DNA of 64,000 nt from Chitinophaga sp. YR627 (GCF_900114995.1 NZ_FOUX01000004.1:186001-250000); one strand, 5' to 3'; shown: positions 26,852-35,708, counted from the stretch's first letter. Numbers and translations: made by a program. The notes: generated by a model not told the origin, from the sequence alone.

Positions 26852-28567
26852 TTATTTCTTGTTACCCTGAGCTGGTTTTGCAGCTGCTGCTTTGTTCTTG
26901 TTATCCATGTTTTCCTGGATAGCCTTTACAGTTGCATTGCTTGGATCGATAGCAGTTACTTTATCCATCCAGATCTTCATATTCGCCTGATCATCTTTGT
27001 TGTAGTAGTAGATCATCATGTACTGATAAGGGAACATCAGCTGAGCTGGTTTCATCTTCTCATCACCTTTGATCTCAAAGAATTTCTGGAAATATGGTAC
27101 TGCAGCACCGTCTTTTGCTTCCGGATCTTTCGCCATGTTAGCACGGCCTCTCCAGTAGATACCTAAAGCTTCGTTGTTAGGATATTTAGCAGCGAAAGCG
27201 CCCCAGGTTGAATCTGCTGCATCGTACTGACGCGCATAGATCTCCATGGTACCTTTGAAGAACATATCCTGTACTTTACCAGTGTTCTGCTCATCAGTAA
27301 AATCATTCACCAGTCTGCCATACCATTCAGCTGAACGTTTGAAATCGTGCATAGATTTGAAGTTCTCTGCAACGGTTCTGTATTTTTCAGCATCTTTAGC
27401 TGTATCAGCCAGTGCATATTTCTCCATGTACAGACCTGCCAGTGAATCGTTCACAGCTTCCTGTGCGGAATCTGTAACGTGCTGCTGGTAGATAGCGCTC
27501 AACAGTTTGTAGTCATTCGCTTCCAGTTTGCTGTCACCTACAGTTTTTACGTACTCTTCGATCACTTGTCTACCGGTGGTAGTATCACCTTTCTGCAGAT
27601 AAGCATCTGTCAGCAGGCGTACGAATTTACCTTTGTTTGCCGGAGTTGTCTGAGGCAGTACACCTTTTGCTTTGTTGATAGCAGCATCATAGTCTTTTCT
27701 GTAGAAAGAGATAGCTGCCAGGTTGTACTCGTTTTCTGTTTTACCAGCACCATCACCTACTGCTGCCATATATTTCTCCAGGTATTTCGCTGCATTTTCC
27801 AGGGAAAGCTGCGCTTTGGTTGGAGTGATATAGAACTGATACAGTTCGAAATAAGCAGGAGCATAGTTAGGATCCATGTTGGTAGCCTTGGTCCAGTCAT
27901 TTACCGCATCCTGTAACAGTTTTGCGTTGTAGTTTACCAGACCCTGTTTCATTACCGCTTCTGCGTTGTTCTGATCCAGTTCCAGTGCTTTATCGTAGGA
28001 AGTGATGGCTTTACCACCATTTTCACCACCCAGATAACGATAAGCATCACCTAACTCGATATAATCGGCAGCAATTGGATTGTAGATCTGTTTTTTCTTA
28101 CGGCCTTCATTGTTCAGCAGTTTTTCCATTACTGACAATGCGTAACCGCGGTCGCCACCTTTGATTTCGCTGCTGGCATCAGCGATAGCACGTGCTACAT
28201 CGCCATCACGACCTTCAGTAGCTGTGCTGGCTGCATCAAATTTCTGTTTTGCAGCAGCTGCATCACCTTTTTTCAGATCAAGGCGTCCCATACCCACCTG
28301 CAGGAGTGAAGAGGTCGGTACAGCCTGCAGCCCTTTTGTGAAAGTAGCAGCGGCACCGGCATCATCATGCATTCCTAACTGTGCAATACCCAGATAATAA
28401 TATGCTTTGTCTTCTGTAGGTTTAGCTGCAATAACTTTTTCCAGCGTCTGCTTGGCTGTCTCATACTTGCCATAATACAGGTCTTTCAATCCATCTTCCA
28501 CAGATTGAGCCATTGCGCCGTTCGCGACGCACAGCATTGCAACAATTAAACTTTTCCGTCTGTTCAT
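26852..28567 (-). CDS. Secreted tetratricopeptide-repeat protein
   Basis: The 571-residue product begins MNRRKSLIVAMLCVANGAMA, a signal peptide. The rest is built of TPR-like helical pairs, e.g. KAYYYLGIAQLGMHDDAGAA, EAVMKQGLVNYNAKLLQDA and APAYFELYQFY. It ends in an Ala/Lys-rich tail. TPR proteins act as scaffolds, so it is probably periplasmic. It is the third gene of a minus-strand unit after a small membrane protein and a PstS-like lipoprotein. In many Bacteroidota such a pair follows exbB-exbD-tonB genes, which are absent here; this last comparison is from memory. A TTG two codons upstream is a less likely start. Confidence 0.85.
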   Translation of the reverse strand: MNRRKSLIVAMLCVANGAMAQSVEDGLKDLYYGKYETAKQTLEKVIAAKPTEDKAYYYLGIAQLGMHDDAGAAATFTKGLQAVPTSSLLQVGMGRLDLKKGDAAAAKQKFDAASTATEGRDGDVARAIADASSEIKGGDRGYALSVMEKLLNNEGRKKKQIYNPIAADYIELGDAYRYLGGENGGKAITSYDKALELDQNNAEAVMKQGLVNYNAKLLQDAVNDWTKATNMDPNYAPAYFELYQFYITPTKAQLSLENAAKYLEKYMAAVGDGAGKTENEYNLAAISFYRKDYDAAINKAKGVLPQTTPANKGKFVRLLTDAYLQKGDTTTGRQVIEEYVKTVGDSKLEANDYKLLSAIYQQHVTDSAQEAVNDSLAGLYMEKYALADTAKDAEKYRTVAENFKSMHDFKRSAEWYGRLVNDFTDEQNTGKVQDMFFKGTMEIYARQYDAADSTWGAFAAKYPNNEALGIYWRGRANMAKDPEAKDGAAVPYFQKFFEIKGDEKMKPAQLMFPYQYMMIYYYNKDDQANMKIWMDKVTAIDPSNATVKAIQENMDNKNKAAAAKPAQGNKK

Positions 28568-28605
28568 GAGCAATCCGGTTTTAAATTTTAGTTGTGTTAG
28601 TTTTT

Positions 28606-29529
28606 TTACCTAATGTTCGCTTCCCTGAATACCACGTTCAACCTCGCAGGGAACAGTCTGAATTTTGAAATGATCATCTGTCCTTCATAACTCCCCAGGA
28701 AAGTGGCGAACCCTGATCCTAATCCTCCATATGGTTCTTTCAGACAAAAGAATAAACCACGTTTGAGGGGATAGGAGCCAAGAGCGATGTATGCCTGATA
28801 TGGTTTTACAAATTCTGAACCATAATCTGCCCGCACCTTTACCACTGTCACTTTATTTGTAAACTCTATAGAGGTAGAGTCGTTCGGATCAGAGATCCAG
28901 CTCACCCCTACTACGCCAATCGCATTTTTCAGTTTTGCCACATAATCAACCACTTCAGGATTGGTTTTCGCAGCCATCACATCAGATGGCAACGGTTTTC
29001 CCTTGTTGATTGAATCGAGGACATATCTTACCGTGCTTGAATTCTGATTATCAAAAACTATCTGACGTTTCTGCGTGGAATCAGTTCCGTCCATAATTTT
29101 CCGCACCTGGTCCATCGTGAGGATGGTATCCGGATTACTATGGTTAGTAATCAGTGCAACTCCGTCCCATGCCAGTAACATGCTTTGTGGAGCAATCTTC
29201 TTCTCTTTTATATATCCAGTCTCTTTCTCACTAAAATCCCTTGTTACAAAGATCAGCCTTGAACTGTCATTCAACAGGTCCTTGAAGCAATCTGCCTCAG
29301 GTTTGTATTCAGCAATGATATGCGCTTTCTTATACAAAGATTCGAAAACTTTGATCTCTGCTTCCATCAATGGACGATAGGTTTCATCCACACTTATTCT
29401 GATGGTACCTGAAGTTGGCGTATCCCGCTCTTCCCCGGACGTGTTGGCCTGTCCGCAAGAGGCCAGTAAAGCTGTCGCTGCTAACAGGATAGTAGCTATC
29501 CGGCCATGCCTGATTAATCTGGTAAACAT
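28606..29529 (-). CDS. PstS-like substrate-binding lipoprotein
   Basis: The 307-residue product has a signal peptide with lipobox ALLASC (Cys about 25). The rest looks like a type II periplasmic binding protein of the PstS/PBP_like_2 group: an early ISVDETYRPLMEAEIKVFE strand-helix, LIFVTRDFS, WDGVALITN and a VGVVGVSWI segment. Classical PstS proteins bind phosphate, but no pstCAB genes are present, so the ligand and role are unknown. It sits 38 bp upstream of the TPR gene and 15 bp downstream of the small membrane protein gene. Confidence 0.82.
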   Translation of the reverse strand: MFTRLIRHGRIATILLAATALLASCGQANTSGEERDTPTSGTIRISVDETYRPLMEAEIKVFESLYKKAHIIAEYKPEADCFKDLLNDSSRLIFVTRDFSEKETGYIKEKKIAPQSMLLAWDGVALITNHSNPDTILTMDQVRKIMDGTDSTQKRQIVFDNQNSSTVRYVLDSINKGKPLPSDVMAAKTNPEVVDYVAKLKNAIGVVGVSWISDPNDSTSIEFTNKVTVVKVRADYGSEFVKPYQAYIALGSYPLKRGLFFCLKEPYGGLGSGFATFLGSYEGQMIISKFRLFPARLNVVFREANIR

Positions 29530-29544
29530 ATGTTCGTCTCTTAT

Positions 29545-29790
29545 TTAACCCTTTTGATGAAATAGATACCTCACTCCTCTATATACACGGAAAAGGCCGT
29601 ACGCAATTAGTACACCGCCCAAAATATTCAGTACAGTTTGAGAAATTTGAAATTCACCCAGGCCGTATTTCTGCGCAAATATTGCATACAGTCCAAAGAG
29701 TACAAAAAATATACCCCTGATTAATTCCCCGAGCGAACGATAATTTACCTCAGTCCGCGTGTTTCCAGATCTTTCTTGTTGCATTAGCAT
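29545..29790 (-). CDS. Small two-span membrane protein
   Basis: The 81-residue product (from ATG 29790; another ATG two codons later) has two hydrophobic segments, GIFFVLFGLYAIFA and TVLNILGGVLIAYGLF, separated by a short polar loop. The C-terminus is basic. It is unnamed. It comes first in the unit with the PstS-like lipoprotein and the TPR protein, so it may help anchor or assemble them. That role is inference. Confidence 0.65.
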   Translation of the reverse strand: MLMQQERSGNTRTEVNYRSLGELIRGIFFVLFGLYAIFAQKYGLGEFQISQTVLNILGGVLIAYGLFRVYRGVRYLFHQKG

Positions 29791-30201
29791 TGTTAGCGAA
29801 TTACAAGTATACAAAAAATTATTTCCAAATAAATACCCGTTCTTTTAGAAGATTGTTAAAAAAATCCGATTGCATGCCAGCACTTATATTGGCAAACCAG
29901 CCACTGCGGCCAGTTTTATAAACGTCGGGCATACACACATTTTTTCATATTCAATCTACATCTAATTACTTAAGAACTTGTTAAAGGCATGTTAAATACG
30001 CCCCCTTTCCCAGCTATGTCGTACATTATCATAAGAATACATACGCATAAAAAAGAAAGTATGGTATTAGTCATTCTTACTATATAGATGCAGAAAACAC
30101 AAAATTCCATAAGAATCATTGAGGAGAATTTTACGCGGACACAGGCTAACACGCGATATTTCAAGATTCAGATCTCCCGATAAAATAATGTTAAAATCTT
30201 G
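29791..30201. other. Intergenic region without a recognisable gene
   Basis: About 410 bp between divergent genes. It is AT-rich. A near-consensus -7 box (TATACTTG, 29811-29804 on the minus strand) may serve the small membrane protein gene. No tRNA, repeat array or plausible coding frame was found. Confidence 0.5.
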
Positions 30202-30209
30202 TAGGTTTG
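30202..30209 (+). promoter_or_regulatory. -7 promoter element for the tyrosine phosphatase gene
   Basis: TAGGTTTG matches TAnnTTTG and ends 8 bp before the ATG at 30218. No good -33 TTTG is found at the standard distance. The spacing implies a very short leader. Confidence 0.5.
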
Positions 30210-30217
30210 CGGAAATT

Positions 30218-30655
30218 ATGAAAATATTGATGGTATGCCTGGGCAATATTTGCCGTTCGCCCCTGGCAGAAGGTATTTTAAGGCACCTTGCCATTCAGCA
30301 GGGACTGAACTGGGAAGTAGATTCAGCCGGTACAGGCAACTGGCATGTCGGCGATCCGCCCGACCGTCGCTCCGTAAAAGTCGCTCAGCGCCATGGTATT
30401 GACATATCCGGCCTGCGTGGCCGTCAGTTCCAGACCGCTGATTTTGACGAATTTGACCGCATATTTGCAATGGACCTGAATAACTACAGGGATATCATTC
30501 TGAAGGCCAGGACCGAAGAAGACAAGGCAAAAGTGCAGCTGCTCCTGGACGATCAGCAACCGGTCCCCGATCCGTGGTATGATGATGCCCTGTTCGATCC
30601 GGTATACAAAATGATATATGAAGCCTGCGAAAAGATCGTTGCAGGTAAAAAATAA
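30218..30655 (+). CDS. Low-molecular-weight protein-tyrosine phosphatase
   Basis: The 145-residue protein starts MKILMVCLGNICRSPLAEGI. The P-loop CLGNICRS (Cys7, Arg13) and the general-acid aspartate in VPDPWYDD near residue 120 define the LMW-PTP family. Such enzymes dephosphorylate protein tyrosines, often on capsule kinases, but no kinase or polysaccharide genes are nearby. An in-frame extension upstream to 30119 exists but adds residues unlike the family and would run through the promoter-like box. hisS begins 25 bp later, and the two may be co-transcribed. Confidence 0.95.
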   Translation: MKILMVCLGNICRSPLAEGILRHLAIQQGLNWEVDSAGTGNWHVGDPPDRRSVKVAQRHGIDISGLRGRQFQTADFDEFDRIFAMDLNNYRDIILKARTEEDKAKVQLLLDDQQPVPDPWYDDALFDPVYKMIYEACEKIVAGKK

Positions 30656-30680
30656 TTACTCAAAGCATAACTGACTAATA

Positions 30681-32030
30681 ATGATAAAACCCAGTATACC
30701 AAAAGGTACCCGCGATTTCGGACCGGTTGTAGTAAGAAAGCGGCAATACATTTTCCAGACCATCCGCGAAACATTCGAACTGTTTGGCTTCCAGCCCCTG
30801 GAAACACCGACAATGGAGAATATGGATACACTTACTGGTAAATATGGTGAAGAAGGTGATAAACTGATATTCAAGATCCTCGATAACGGTGATATCCTCG
30901 GACGCGCCCAGCAGGCAAAAGATAGCCGGGAACTTGGCATTCTGCTGTGCGAAAAAGCGCTGCGTTACGACCTCACTATTCCTTTTGCAAGATATGTGGT
31001 GATGAACCAGCATGAACTTGCCCTCCCTTTCAAACGCTACCAGATGCAGCCTGTATGGCGTGGTGATCGCCCTGCCAAAGGCCGTTATCGTGAATTCTAT
31101 CAATGTGATGCCGACGTAGTGGGTAGCAACTCCCTGCTCAATGAGATCGAATTACTTCTGATATATGATACCGTGTTCACTAAACTCGGTATGGAAGGAT
31201 ATGAAGTACGTATCAACAACCGTAAGATTCTTGGCGCACTCGCCGAAATCGTTGGTCAGCCAGATCTGCTGACAGATATTACCATTTCGATCGACAAGCT
31301 TGATAAGATCGGCATTGATGGTGTTAAAAAGGAATTGCAGGAACGCGGTCTGAGTGACACTGAGATCGTAAAAATTGAGAACTTCCTTAACATCGGTGGC
31401 TCAAATGAGGAAAAACTGCAACAGTTAAGTGTACTGTTCCAAAACTCCCCTACCGGTCTGAAAGGCATTGAAGAATTGTCTTATGTACTGCACACGCAAC
31501 CTGAAGCATTCAAAACAACCCCTATTCTCGATGTAACACTGGCGCGTGGTCTGAACTACTATACAGGTATGATCGTGGAAGTAAAAGCACCGGAAGCTGT
31601 GAAAATGGGAAGCATCGGTGGTGGTGGCCGCTATGATGACCTCACCGGTCTGTTTGGCCTGCCAGGTATCTCCGGCGTTGGTATCTCATTCGGCGTAGAT
31701 CGTATCTATGACGTACTGGAAGAACTGCAGTTATTCCCGGCTACCGCACAACAAGGTACACAGGTATTGTTCTTCAACCTCGATCAGGAATCCACCGGCA
31801 CCGCATTTAAACTTGTTATGCAGCTGCGTGCAAAAGGTGTTTCATCTGAACTCTTCCACGAAACATCAAAAATGGATAAGCAGATGAAATACGCAAATAA
31901 GCGTAACATTCCTTATGTGATCATTATGGGTGAAAGTGAAGCGAAAGAAGGATTGGTGAGTATCAAGAATATGGTGACAGGTCAACAGGAAAAAATAGCA
32001 ATGACGGAACTCGCAAATTATCAGTTCTGA
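30681..32030 (+). CDS. hisS: Histidyl-tRNA synthetase
   Basis: Class II synthetase that charges tRNA-His. The 449-residue protein has motif 1 (KGTRDFGP onwards), motif 2 (LPFKRYQMQPVWRGDRP), the histidine-specific LARGLNYYTGMIVEV and motif 3 (GGGGRYDDLTGLFG with GVGISFGVDR), followed by the anticodon-binding domain. Length is normal. A strong terminator follows 20 bp after the stop. Confidence 0.98.
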   Translation: MIKPSIPKGTRDFGPVVVRKRQYIFQTIRETFELFGFQPLETPTMENMDTLTGKYGEEGDKLIFKILDNGDILGRAQQAKDSRELGILLCEKALRYDLTIPFARYVVMNQHELALPFKRYQMQPVWRGDRPAKGRYREFYQCDADVVGSNSLLNEIELLLIYDTVFTKLGMEGYEVRINNRKILGALAEIVGQPDLLTDITISIDKLDKIGIDGVKKELQERGLSDTEIVKIENFLNIGGSNEEKLQQLSVLFQNSPTGLKGIEELSYVLHTQPEAFKTTPILDVTLARGLNYYTGMIVEVKAPEAVKMGSIGGGGRYDDLTGLFGLPGISGVGISFGVDRIYDVLEELQLFPATAQQGTQVLFFNLDQESTGTAFKLVMQLRAKGVSSELFHETSKMDKQMKYANKRNIPYVIIMGESEAKEGLVSIKNMVTGQQEKIAMTELANYQF

Positions 32031-32049
32031 TCTGCTGAAGATAAATGTA

Positions 32050-32085
32050 AAAGGCGGATGTGCAATATGCACATCCGCCTTTTTT
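32050..32085 (+). terminator. Rho-independent terminator of hisS
   Basis: A perfect 14-bp stem (32051-32064 with 32068-32081) has a 3-nt loop and a T tract to 32085. Confidence 0.93.
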
Positions 32086-32128
32086 ATGTCCTGTAAGGAC
32101 CAGATAGATAATGAAATGCCAGATAACG

Positions 32129-32335
32129 TCAGTCCTTTGACTGATTTAACCAGTCCGGCTTCCAGGTTTTCTCCAGATGCCGTGCAAACGCTTCGCCGGA
32201 CTCTTTCATCCCGGGGAAAAAGAGCTTACCAGTAGCTACAATCTTTCCAACTCTGTCCATAATTTCATCATGTGACATAGTTTCCAATTCCTCATCAGTA
32301 AATAATAATTCCTTTGGTATGTCTGGTGTATTCAT
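32129..32335 (-). CDS. Small hypothetical protein paired with a DUF6934-like gene
   Basis: The 68-residue product is acidic at its N-terminus (TDEELETMSHDEIMDRVGKI) and contains FFPGMKESGEAFARHLEKTW. It has no signal peptide or membrane span and looks like a small soluble helical protein. I recognise no family. The gene starts 4 bp after the stop of the upstream gene, so the two are almost certainly translated from one mRNA and may act together. Confidence 0.65.
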   Translation of the reverse strand: MNTPDIPKELLFTDEELETMSHDEIMDRVGKIVATGKLFFPGMKESGEAFARHLEKTWKPDWLNQSKD

Positions 32336-32339
32336 AATA

Positions 32340-32897
32340 CTAATTTAATCTTTTTTCAATAATTATCCCCTTATAGCTTTTGTCTTTTTTATACGGCTCA
32401 GTCGGACTATCCTCTTCTATTCCTTCCGTACCATGAAATGCAAACTCCTGATTTAAAAGTTCATAATGCTTGTCCAGAAAATTCCTGTAAATACGAATCC
32501 TTCTGTGTGCTTTTTTACAAAGATGGTCAACACATTTTCTCACACAAACTTTTTTACAATCCTCCATAAACTGAGGCGTACTATCGCTTCCACGCACCAT
32601 CACTACGCCATCCCGGTATTCGCTCAACAATCTCGGTATGGTAGCTAATACAGTATTAAATACACGGTAATGATCTTCATTATCAGACATTTTTTCGTCA
32701 GATAATTTTCCCGTTTTTTGGTCAAGATCTCCAAACCCCAGATTAAATAATGGCCGGCCATTAAACTGTCTGACGTATTCATACAATACCAGCTTGATGA
32801 TATTTTTTTTCCCTTCACTGACAAAGTAACATAACAGCGCTTTTTCTTCGGGAATACTCTCTCCCCGAACGTCATAAACGTCCTGTGAATGATTCAT
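32340..32897 (-). CDS. DUF6934-like hypothetical protein
   Basis: From the ATG at 32897 the product is 185 residues. An ATG at 32942 would add 15. The core has CYFVSEGKKNIIKLVLYEY, then NLGFGDLDQKTGKLSDEKMS, FNTVLATIPRLL and VRGSDSTPQF, a pattern resembling the DUF6934 family of Bacteroidota, in which FGD, TG and a GST-like motif recur. A basic, cysteine-containing helix follows (KKVCVRKCVDHLCKKAHRR). No enzyme activity is known for the family. The small downstream partner and the repeated sequence upstream suggest a self-contained module. The family match is from memory of the motif and should be checked by profile search. Confidence 0.6.
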   Translation of the reverse strand: MNHSQDVYDVRGESIPEEKALLCYFVSEGKKNIIKLVLYEYVRQFNGRPLFNLGFGDLDQKTGKLSDEKMSDNEDHYRVFNTVLATIPRLLSEYRDGVVMVRGSDSTPQFMEDCKKVCVRKCVDHLCKKAHRRIRIYRNFLDKHYELLNQEFAFHGTEGIEEDSPTEPYKKDKSYKGIIIEKRLN

Positions 32898-32912
32898 TAA
32901 AATGGTTGGCTT

Positions 32913-33035
32913 ATGGTTAACAAATAAAATCCCCTGCCGCATTACGCAGCGCAAATTTCAGATCAATGGTGTTGCTGAAATGGTTGGTTAACAATTATAC
33001 ATTCCCCTAAATAGATATGGTTTTTATGGTTAACA
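32913..33035. repeat. Three copies of GGTTAACA upstream of the DUF6934-like gene
   Basis: ATGGTTAACA occurs at 32913-32922 and 33026-33035, and TTGGTTAACA at 32984-32993. Each holds the GTTAAC palindrome. They lie in the leader and upstream region of the two-gene unit and could be binding sites for a regulator. Confidence 0.4.
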
Positions 33036-33067
33036 GATTGCAAAAAGCACGTACAACTAATATAAAT

Positions 33068-33098
33068 AAAAAATGGCTGCCTCATCACAAGACAGCCA
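33068..33098 (-). terminator. Rho-independent terminator of dsbD
   Basis: On the minus strand a stem of 6 bp plus further weaker pairs (33098-33093 with 33079-33074) is followed by six T residues. It lies 25 bp after the dsbD stop. Confidence 0.7.
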
Positions 33099-33122
33099 CT
33101 TAAAAATAAATATACTTACTAA

Positions 33123-35099
33123 CTATTTATTCTTCTTAAACGCATCCAATCCGCATTTCAGCCAGTTCGCATACTCGCCTGCATTTGGTGTGTAACCTAC
33201 AGGTTTGGTCAGCAATTTCTCATCTGGACTGATCAGCACATAATAAGGCTGAGAGTTATTCACAAAGTTCTCAGTCTGCATGGTTGCATATTTATCACCG
33301 ATAGATTTGATCTCCTTCTTACGGCCAGTGTTAGTTGTGAAAAGGAACTGCTGATCTTCCGGTAATAATTTCCTGTCATCCACATACAGTGACACCAGGA
33401 TATAATCTTCTTCTATCAGCGCCTTCACTTTTTCATCAGGCCATACATTCTCTTCCATCTTACGGCAGTTCACACATGCCCATCCGGTGAAGTCGATCAG
33501 GATCGGTTTATGTTGCTCCTTCGCCAGTTTCAATGCTGCTTCATAGTCATTCACTACGTTTGCTTCCACACCCTTCGCTGCATTCTTATAAAGACTATAG
33601 CTCAGTGGTGGAGGGAAACCGCTGATCAGCTGACGGTTTGCATATTTTGTATTGGTCACACCCGGTAACAGATAGATGGTCATCGCCAGGAAGACTGCAG
33701 CCAGGATCCAGCGGGTAGTACTGATCTTCTTCAGCGGTGCATCGTGTGGGAAACGGATCTTACCCAACAGGTACAATACGATCAGGAATCCACAGATGAT
33801 CCATACTGCGAAGAACACCTCACGTTTCACCAGTCCCCAGTGTGTTACCAGGTCAGCATTTGATAAGAACTTGATCGCCATCGCAATCTCAATGAAACCC
33901 AGTACTACTTTCACAGATGTTAACCAGCCACCGGATTTAGGCAGTGATTTCAGCAGGTTCGGGAACATCGCAAACAGTGCAAATGGCAGTGCCAGCGCAA
34001 ATCCGAAACCACCCATACCTACTGTCAGCTGCATAGCGCCGCCGTCGGTAGACAACGACCCCGCCAGTAATGAACCCAGGATAGGACCTGTACAGGAGAA
34101 AGATACCAACGCCAGTGTCAGCGCCATGAAGAAGATACCGATGATACCTCCCACACTTGTTTTCGCATCTACTTTGCTGGCCAGTCCACTTGGTAAAGTG
34201 ATCTCAAAATATCCGAAGAACGAAATGGCAAACACAATGAAGATCACAAAGAAGATCAGGTTTAACCATACGTTGGTGGAAATGTTATTCAGAATTTCCG
34301 GGTCCAGTGAATCCAGGAAGTGGAACGGCAGACTCAGTAACACATAGATCAGGAAGATAAAGAAACCATAAATGGTGGCATTCAGCACCCCGGTTTTCTT
34401 GTCCTGTGATTTCTTTGTGAAGAAAGATACTGTCAGCGGAATCATCGGGAATACGCAAGGCGTCAGCAATGCGATAAAACCACCGACCATACCCAGGATA
34501 AACAATCCCCACAGACTCTTTGGCTCCTGTTCAGCGCCGCCACAATTGCTCAGCGGATTCGCCATATCGATTGCAGTACGCTTCAGGTTTTGTCCGCCAG
34601 CAGCAGATTCCTGTAATCCGGCAGCCACATTCACGATATTACCGGATGCATCCACATTAAAGCGGAATTTCACTTCCTCCGGTCCTACCACTTCATCTCC
34701 TTTCAGTGCCATGTAATTCACCGCACCTTCCAGTTTTGTCACTGCTCCGCTCAGCTTCACCGCTACATCCAGTGTAACGGCACCTTCGAAGTATTTAATT
34801 TCAAGATTGTCAAATAATGCTTCAGGCGCTTTTTTCAGTGTGCCCTGCTCTGTAATACCTGTGATAGTTGCAGCACTATCCACCACTACACGGGTATTAG
34901 GTTCATCATCTTTCATGGTAGTGGAAAACAACTTCCAATCTTTCTCTACAGTACCCTTCAGATGTAAAATATATTCCTTTTCAGCCTTCTTCTCTGCGGT
35001 GTATTCCCATTTTGCTACAGACGCCTGTGTAGCAGTGTCTTGTGCTTTTACGGCAAATACAGCGGTAATAAGGATAAGGAACGTCAGCAAATGCTTCAT
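33123..35099 (-). CDS. dsbD: Thiol:disulfide interchange protein DsbD
   Basis: DsbD moves reducing power from cytoplasmic thioredoxin to periplasmic thiol proteins. The 658-residue protein has a signal peptide, an N-terminal DsbD-like domain (about residues 25-155), an eight-span CcdA-like core (about 195-460) with conserved cysteines in LLTPCVFPMIP and SFSCTGPILG, and a C-terminal thioredoxin domain with GWACVNCRKM near residue 543. The N-terminal domain lacks the cysteine pair expected near its end: where the free-standing neighbour has CDDHQC, this protein has LKGDEV. The neighbour at 35215-35670 may supply that function. Weak hairpins separate the two genes. Confidence 0.95.
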   Translation of the reverse strand: MKHLLTFLILITAVFAVKAQDTATQASVAKWEYTAEKKAEKEYILHLKGTVEKDWKLFSTTMKDDEPNTRVVVDSAATITGITEQGTLKKAPEALFDNLEIKYFEGAVTLDVAVKLSGAVTKLEGAVNYMALKGDEVVGPEEVKFRFNVDASGNIVNVAAGLQESAAGGQNLKRTAIDMANPLSNCGGAEQEPKSLWGLFILGMVGGFIALLTPCVFPMIPLTVSFFTKKSQDKKTGVLNATIYGFFIFLIYVLLSLPFHFLDSLDPEILNNISTNVWLNLIFFVIFIVFAISFFGYFEITLPSGLASKVDAKTSVGGIIGIFFMALTLALVSFSCTGPILGSLLAGSLSTDGGAMQLTVGMGGFGFALALPFALFAMFPNLLKSLPKSGGWLTSVKVVLGFIEIAMAIKFLSNADLVTHWGLVKREVFFAVWIICGFLIVLYLLGKIRFPHDAPLKKISTTRWILAAVFLAMTIYLLPGVTNTKYANRQLISGFPPPLSYSLYKNAAKGVEANVVNDYEAALKLAKEQHKPILIDFTGWACVNCRKMEENVWPDEKVKALIEEDYILVSLYVDDRKLLPEDQQFLFTTNTGRKKEIKSIGDKYATMQTENFVNNSQPYYVLISPDEKLLTKPVGYTPNAGEYANWLKCGLDAFKKNK

Positions 35100-35139
35100 A
35101 TAACTAATAGGCTTTAAAGACTTTCAACCATTCCAAACA

Positions 35140-35169
35140 GTAAACGAGCTCCTTGGGGAACTCGTTTAC
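35140..35169 (-). other. Hairpin between the DsbD N-domain gene and dsbD
   Basis: A 13-bp stem with one mismatch (35140-35152 with 35157-35169) and a 4-nt loop. There is no T tract, so it is not a standard terminator. It could attenuate or protect the transcript between the two genes. Confidence 0.45.
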
Positions 35170-35214
35170 AATTCACTCAACAGACGGTTGATGCCATCAT
35201 GTATCGTAATTTCT

Positions 35215-35670
35215 TTATTTTCCTCCTACGCTGATTGCGAATTCCACTTCTTTTGGTGGTAAACACTGGTGATCGTCACACACCATGAACTCTACGCTAC
35301 CTTTCACTTTAGTGGCAGCCTTACCTTTCACGGTCACTTTCTGTACGAAATCAACCTGATTTTCATAATATTTCAGTTCGGAATCGAAGTTCTTGTCAAA
35401 TGCCTTGTGCAGTTTGCCCACTTCACGGATCTTACCTACCGGTGTTACAAGCGGATTTTTAGTCAGCTTGAAAGAAGTAGGAACCGGACCTTCGCCTGCT
35501 TCCTGTGCGTACAGGTGCCAGTTGCTTTCTACTGTAGCTGTCATGTGCAGTTCATAGGTAGTTGCATCGATTTTCTTAGCGGTAAAATCCCATTTTACCG
35601 GGTTTTCTATCTGCGCACTTGCCAGCATCGGCAGGGCAAACAGAATAACTGCTGTCAGTAATTTTCTCAT
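35215..35670 (-). CDS. Free-standing DsbD N-terminal (alpha) domain protein
   Basis: The 151-residue product has a signal peptide (MRKLLTAVILFALPMLASAQ) and one domain of the DsbD N-terminal type, with WHLYAQ and the C-terminal redox motif VCDDHQCLPPKEVEF (Cys131 and Cys136). In DsbD this domain accepts electrons from the membrane core and hands them to periplasmic partners. The downstream dsbD encodes a homologous domain that aligns without gaps over this motif but lacks both cysteines. The two genes run in the same direction, 115 bp apart. The inferred role is a soluble partner that replaces the inactive domain. Confidence 0.88.
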   Translation of the reverse strand: MRKLLTAVILFALPMLASAQIENPVKWDFTAKKIDATTYELHMTATVESNWHLYAQEAGEGPVPTSFKLTKNPLVTPVGKIREVGKLHKAFDKNFDSELKYYENQVDFVQKVTVKGKAATKVKGSVEFMVCDDHQCLPPKEVEFAISVGGK

Positions 35671-35708
35671 ACTTAGATTTTTTTTTAACTGGTTGGTTGG
35701 CTTGATTT

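Noticed and set aside
29791..30201. Possible tRNA or small RNA gene in the 410-bp gap
   Set aside because: No cloverleaf-like arms, T-loop sequence or terminator hairpin could be found by reading either strand.
30119..30217. N-terminal extension of the tyrosine phosphatase
   Set aside because: The extension is not like the family and would place the coding region across the TAGGTTTG promoter box; the ATG at 30218 gives the canonical start.
33676..34347. 223-codon plus-strand frame opposite dsbD
   Set aside because: Antisense of the membrane core of DsbD; no independent support.
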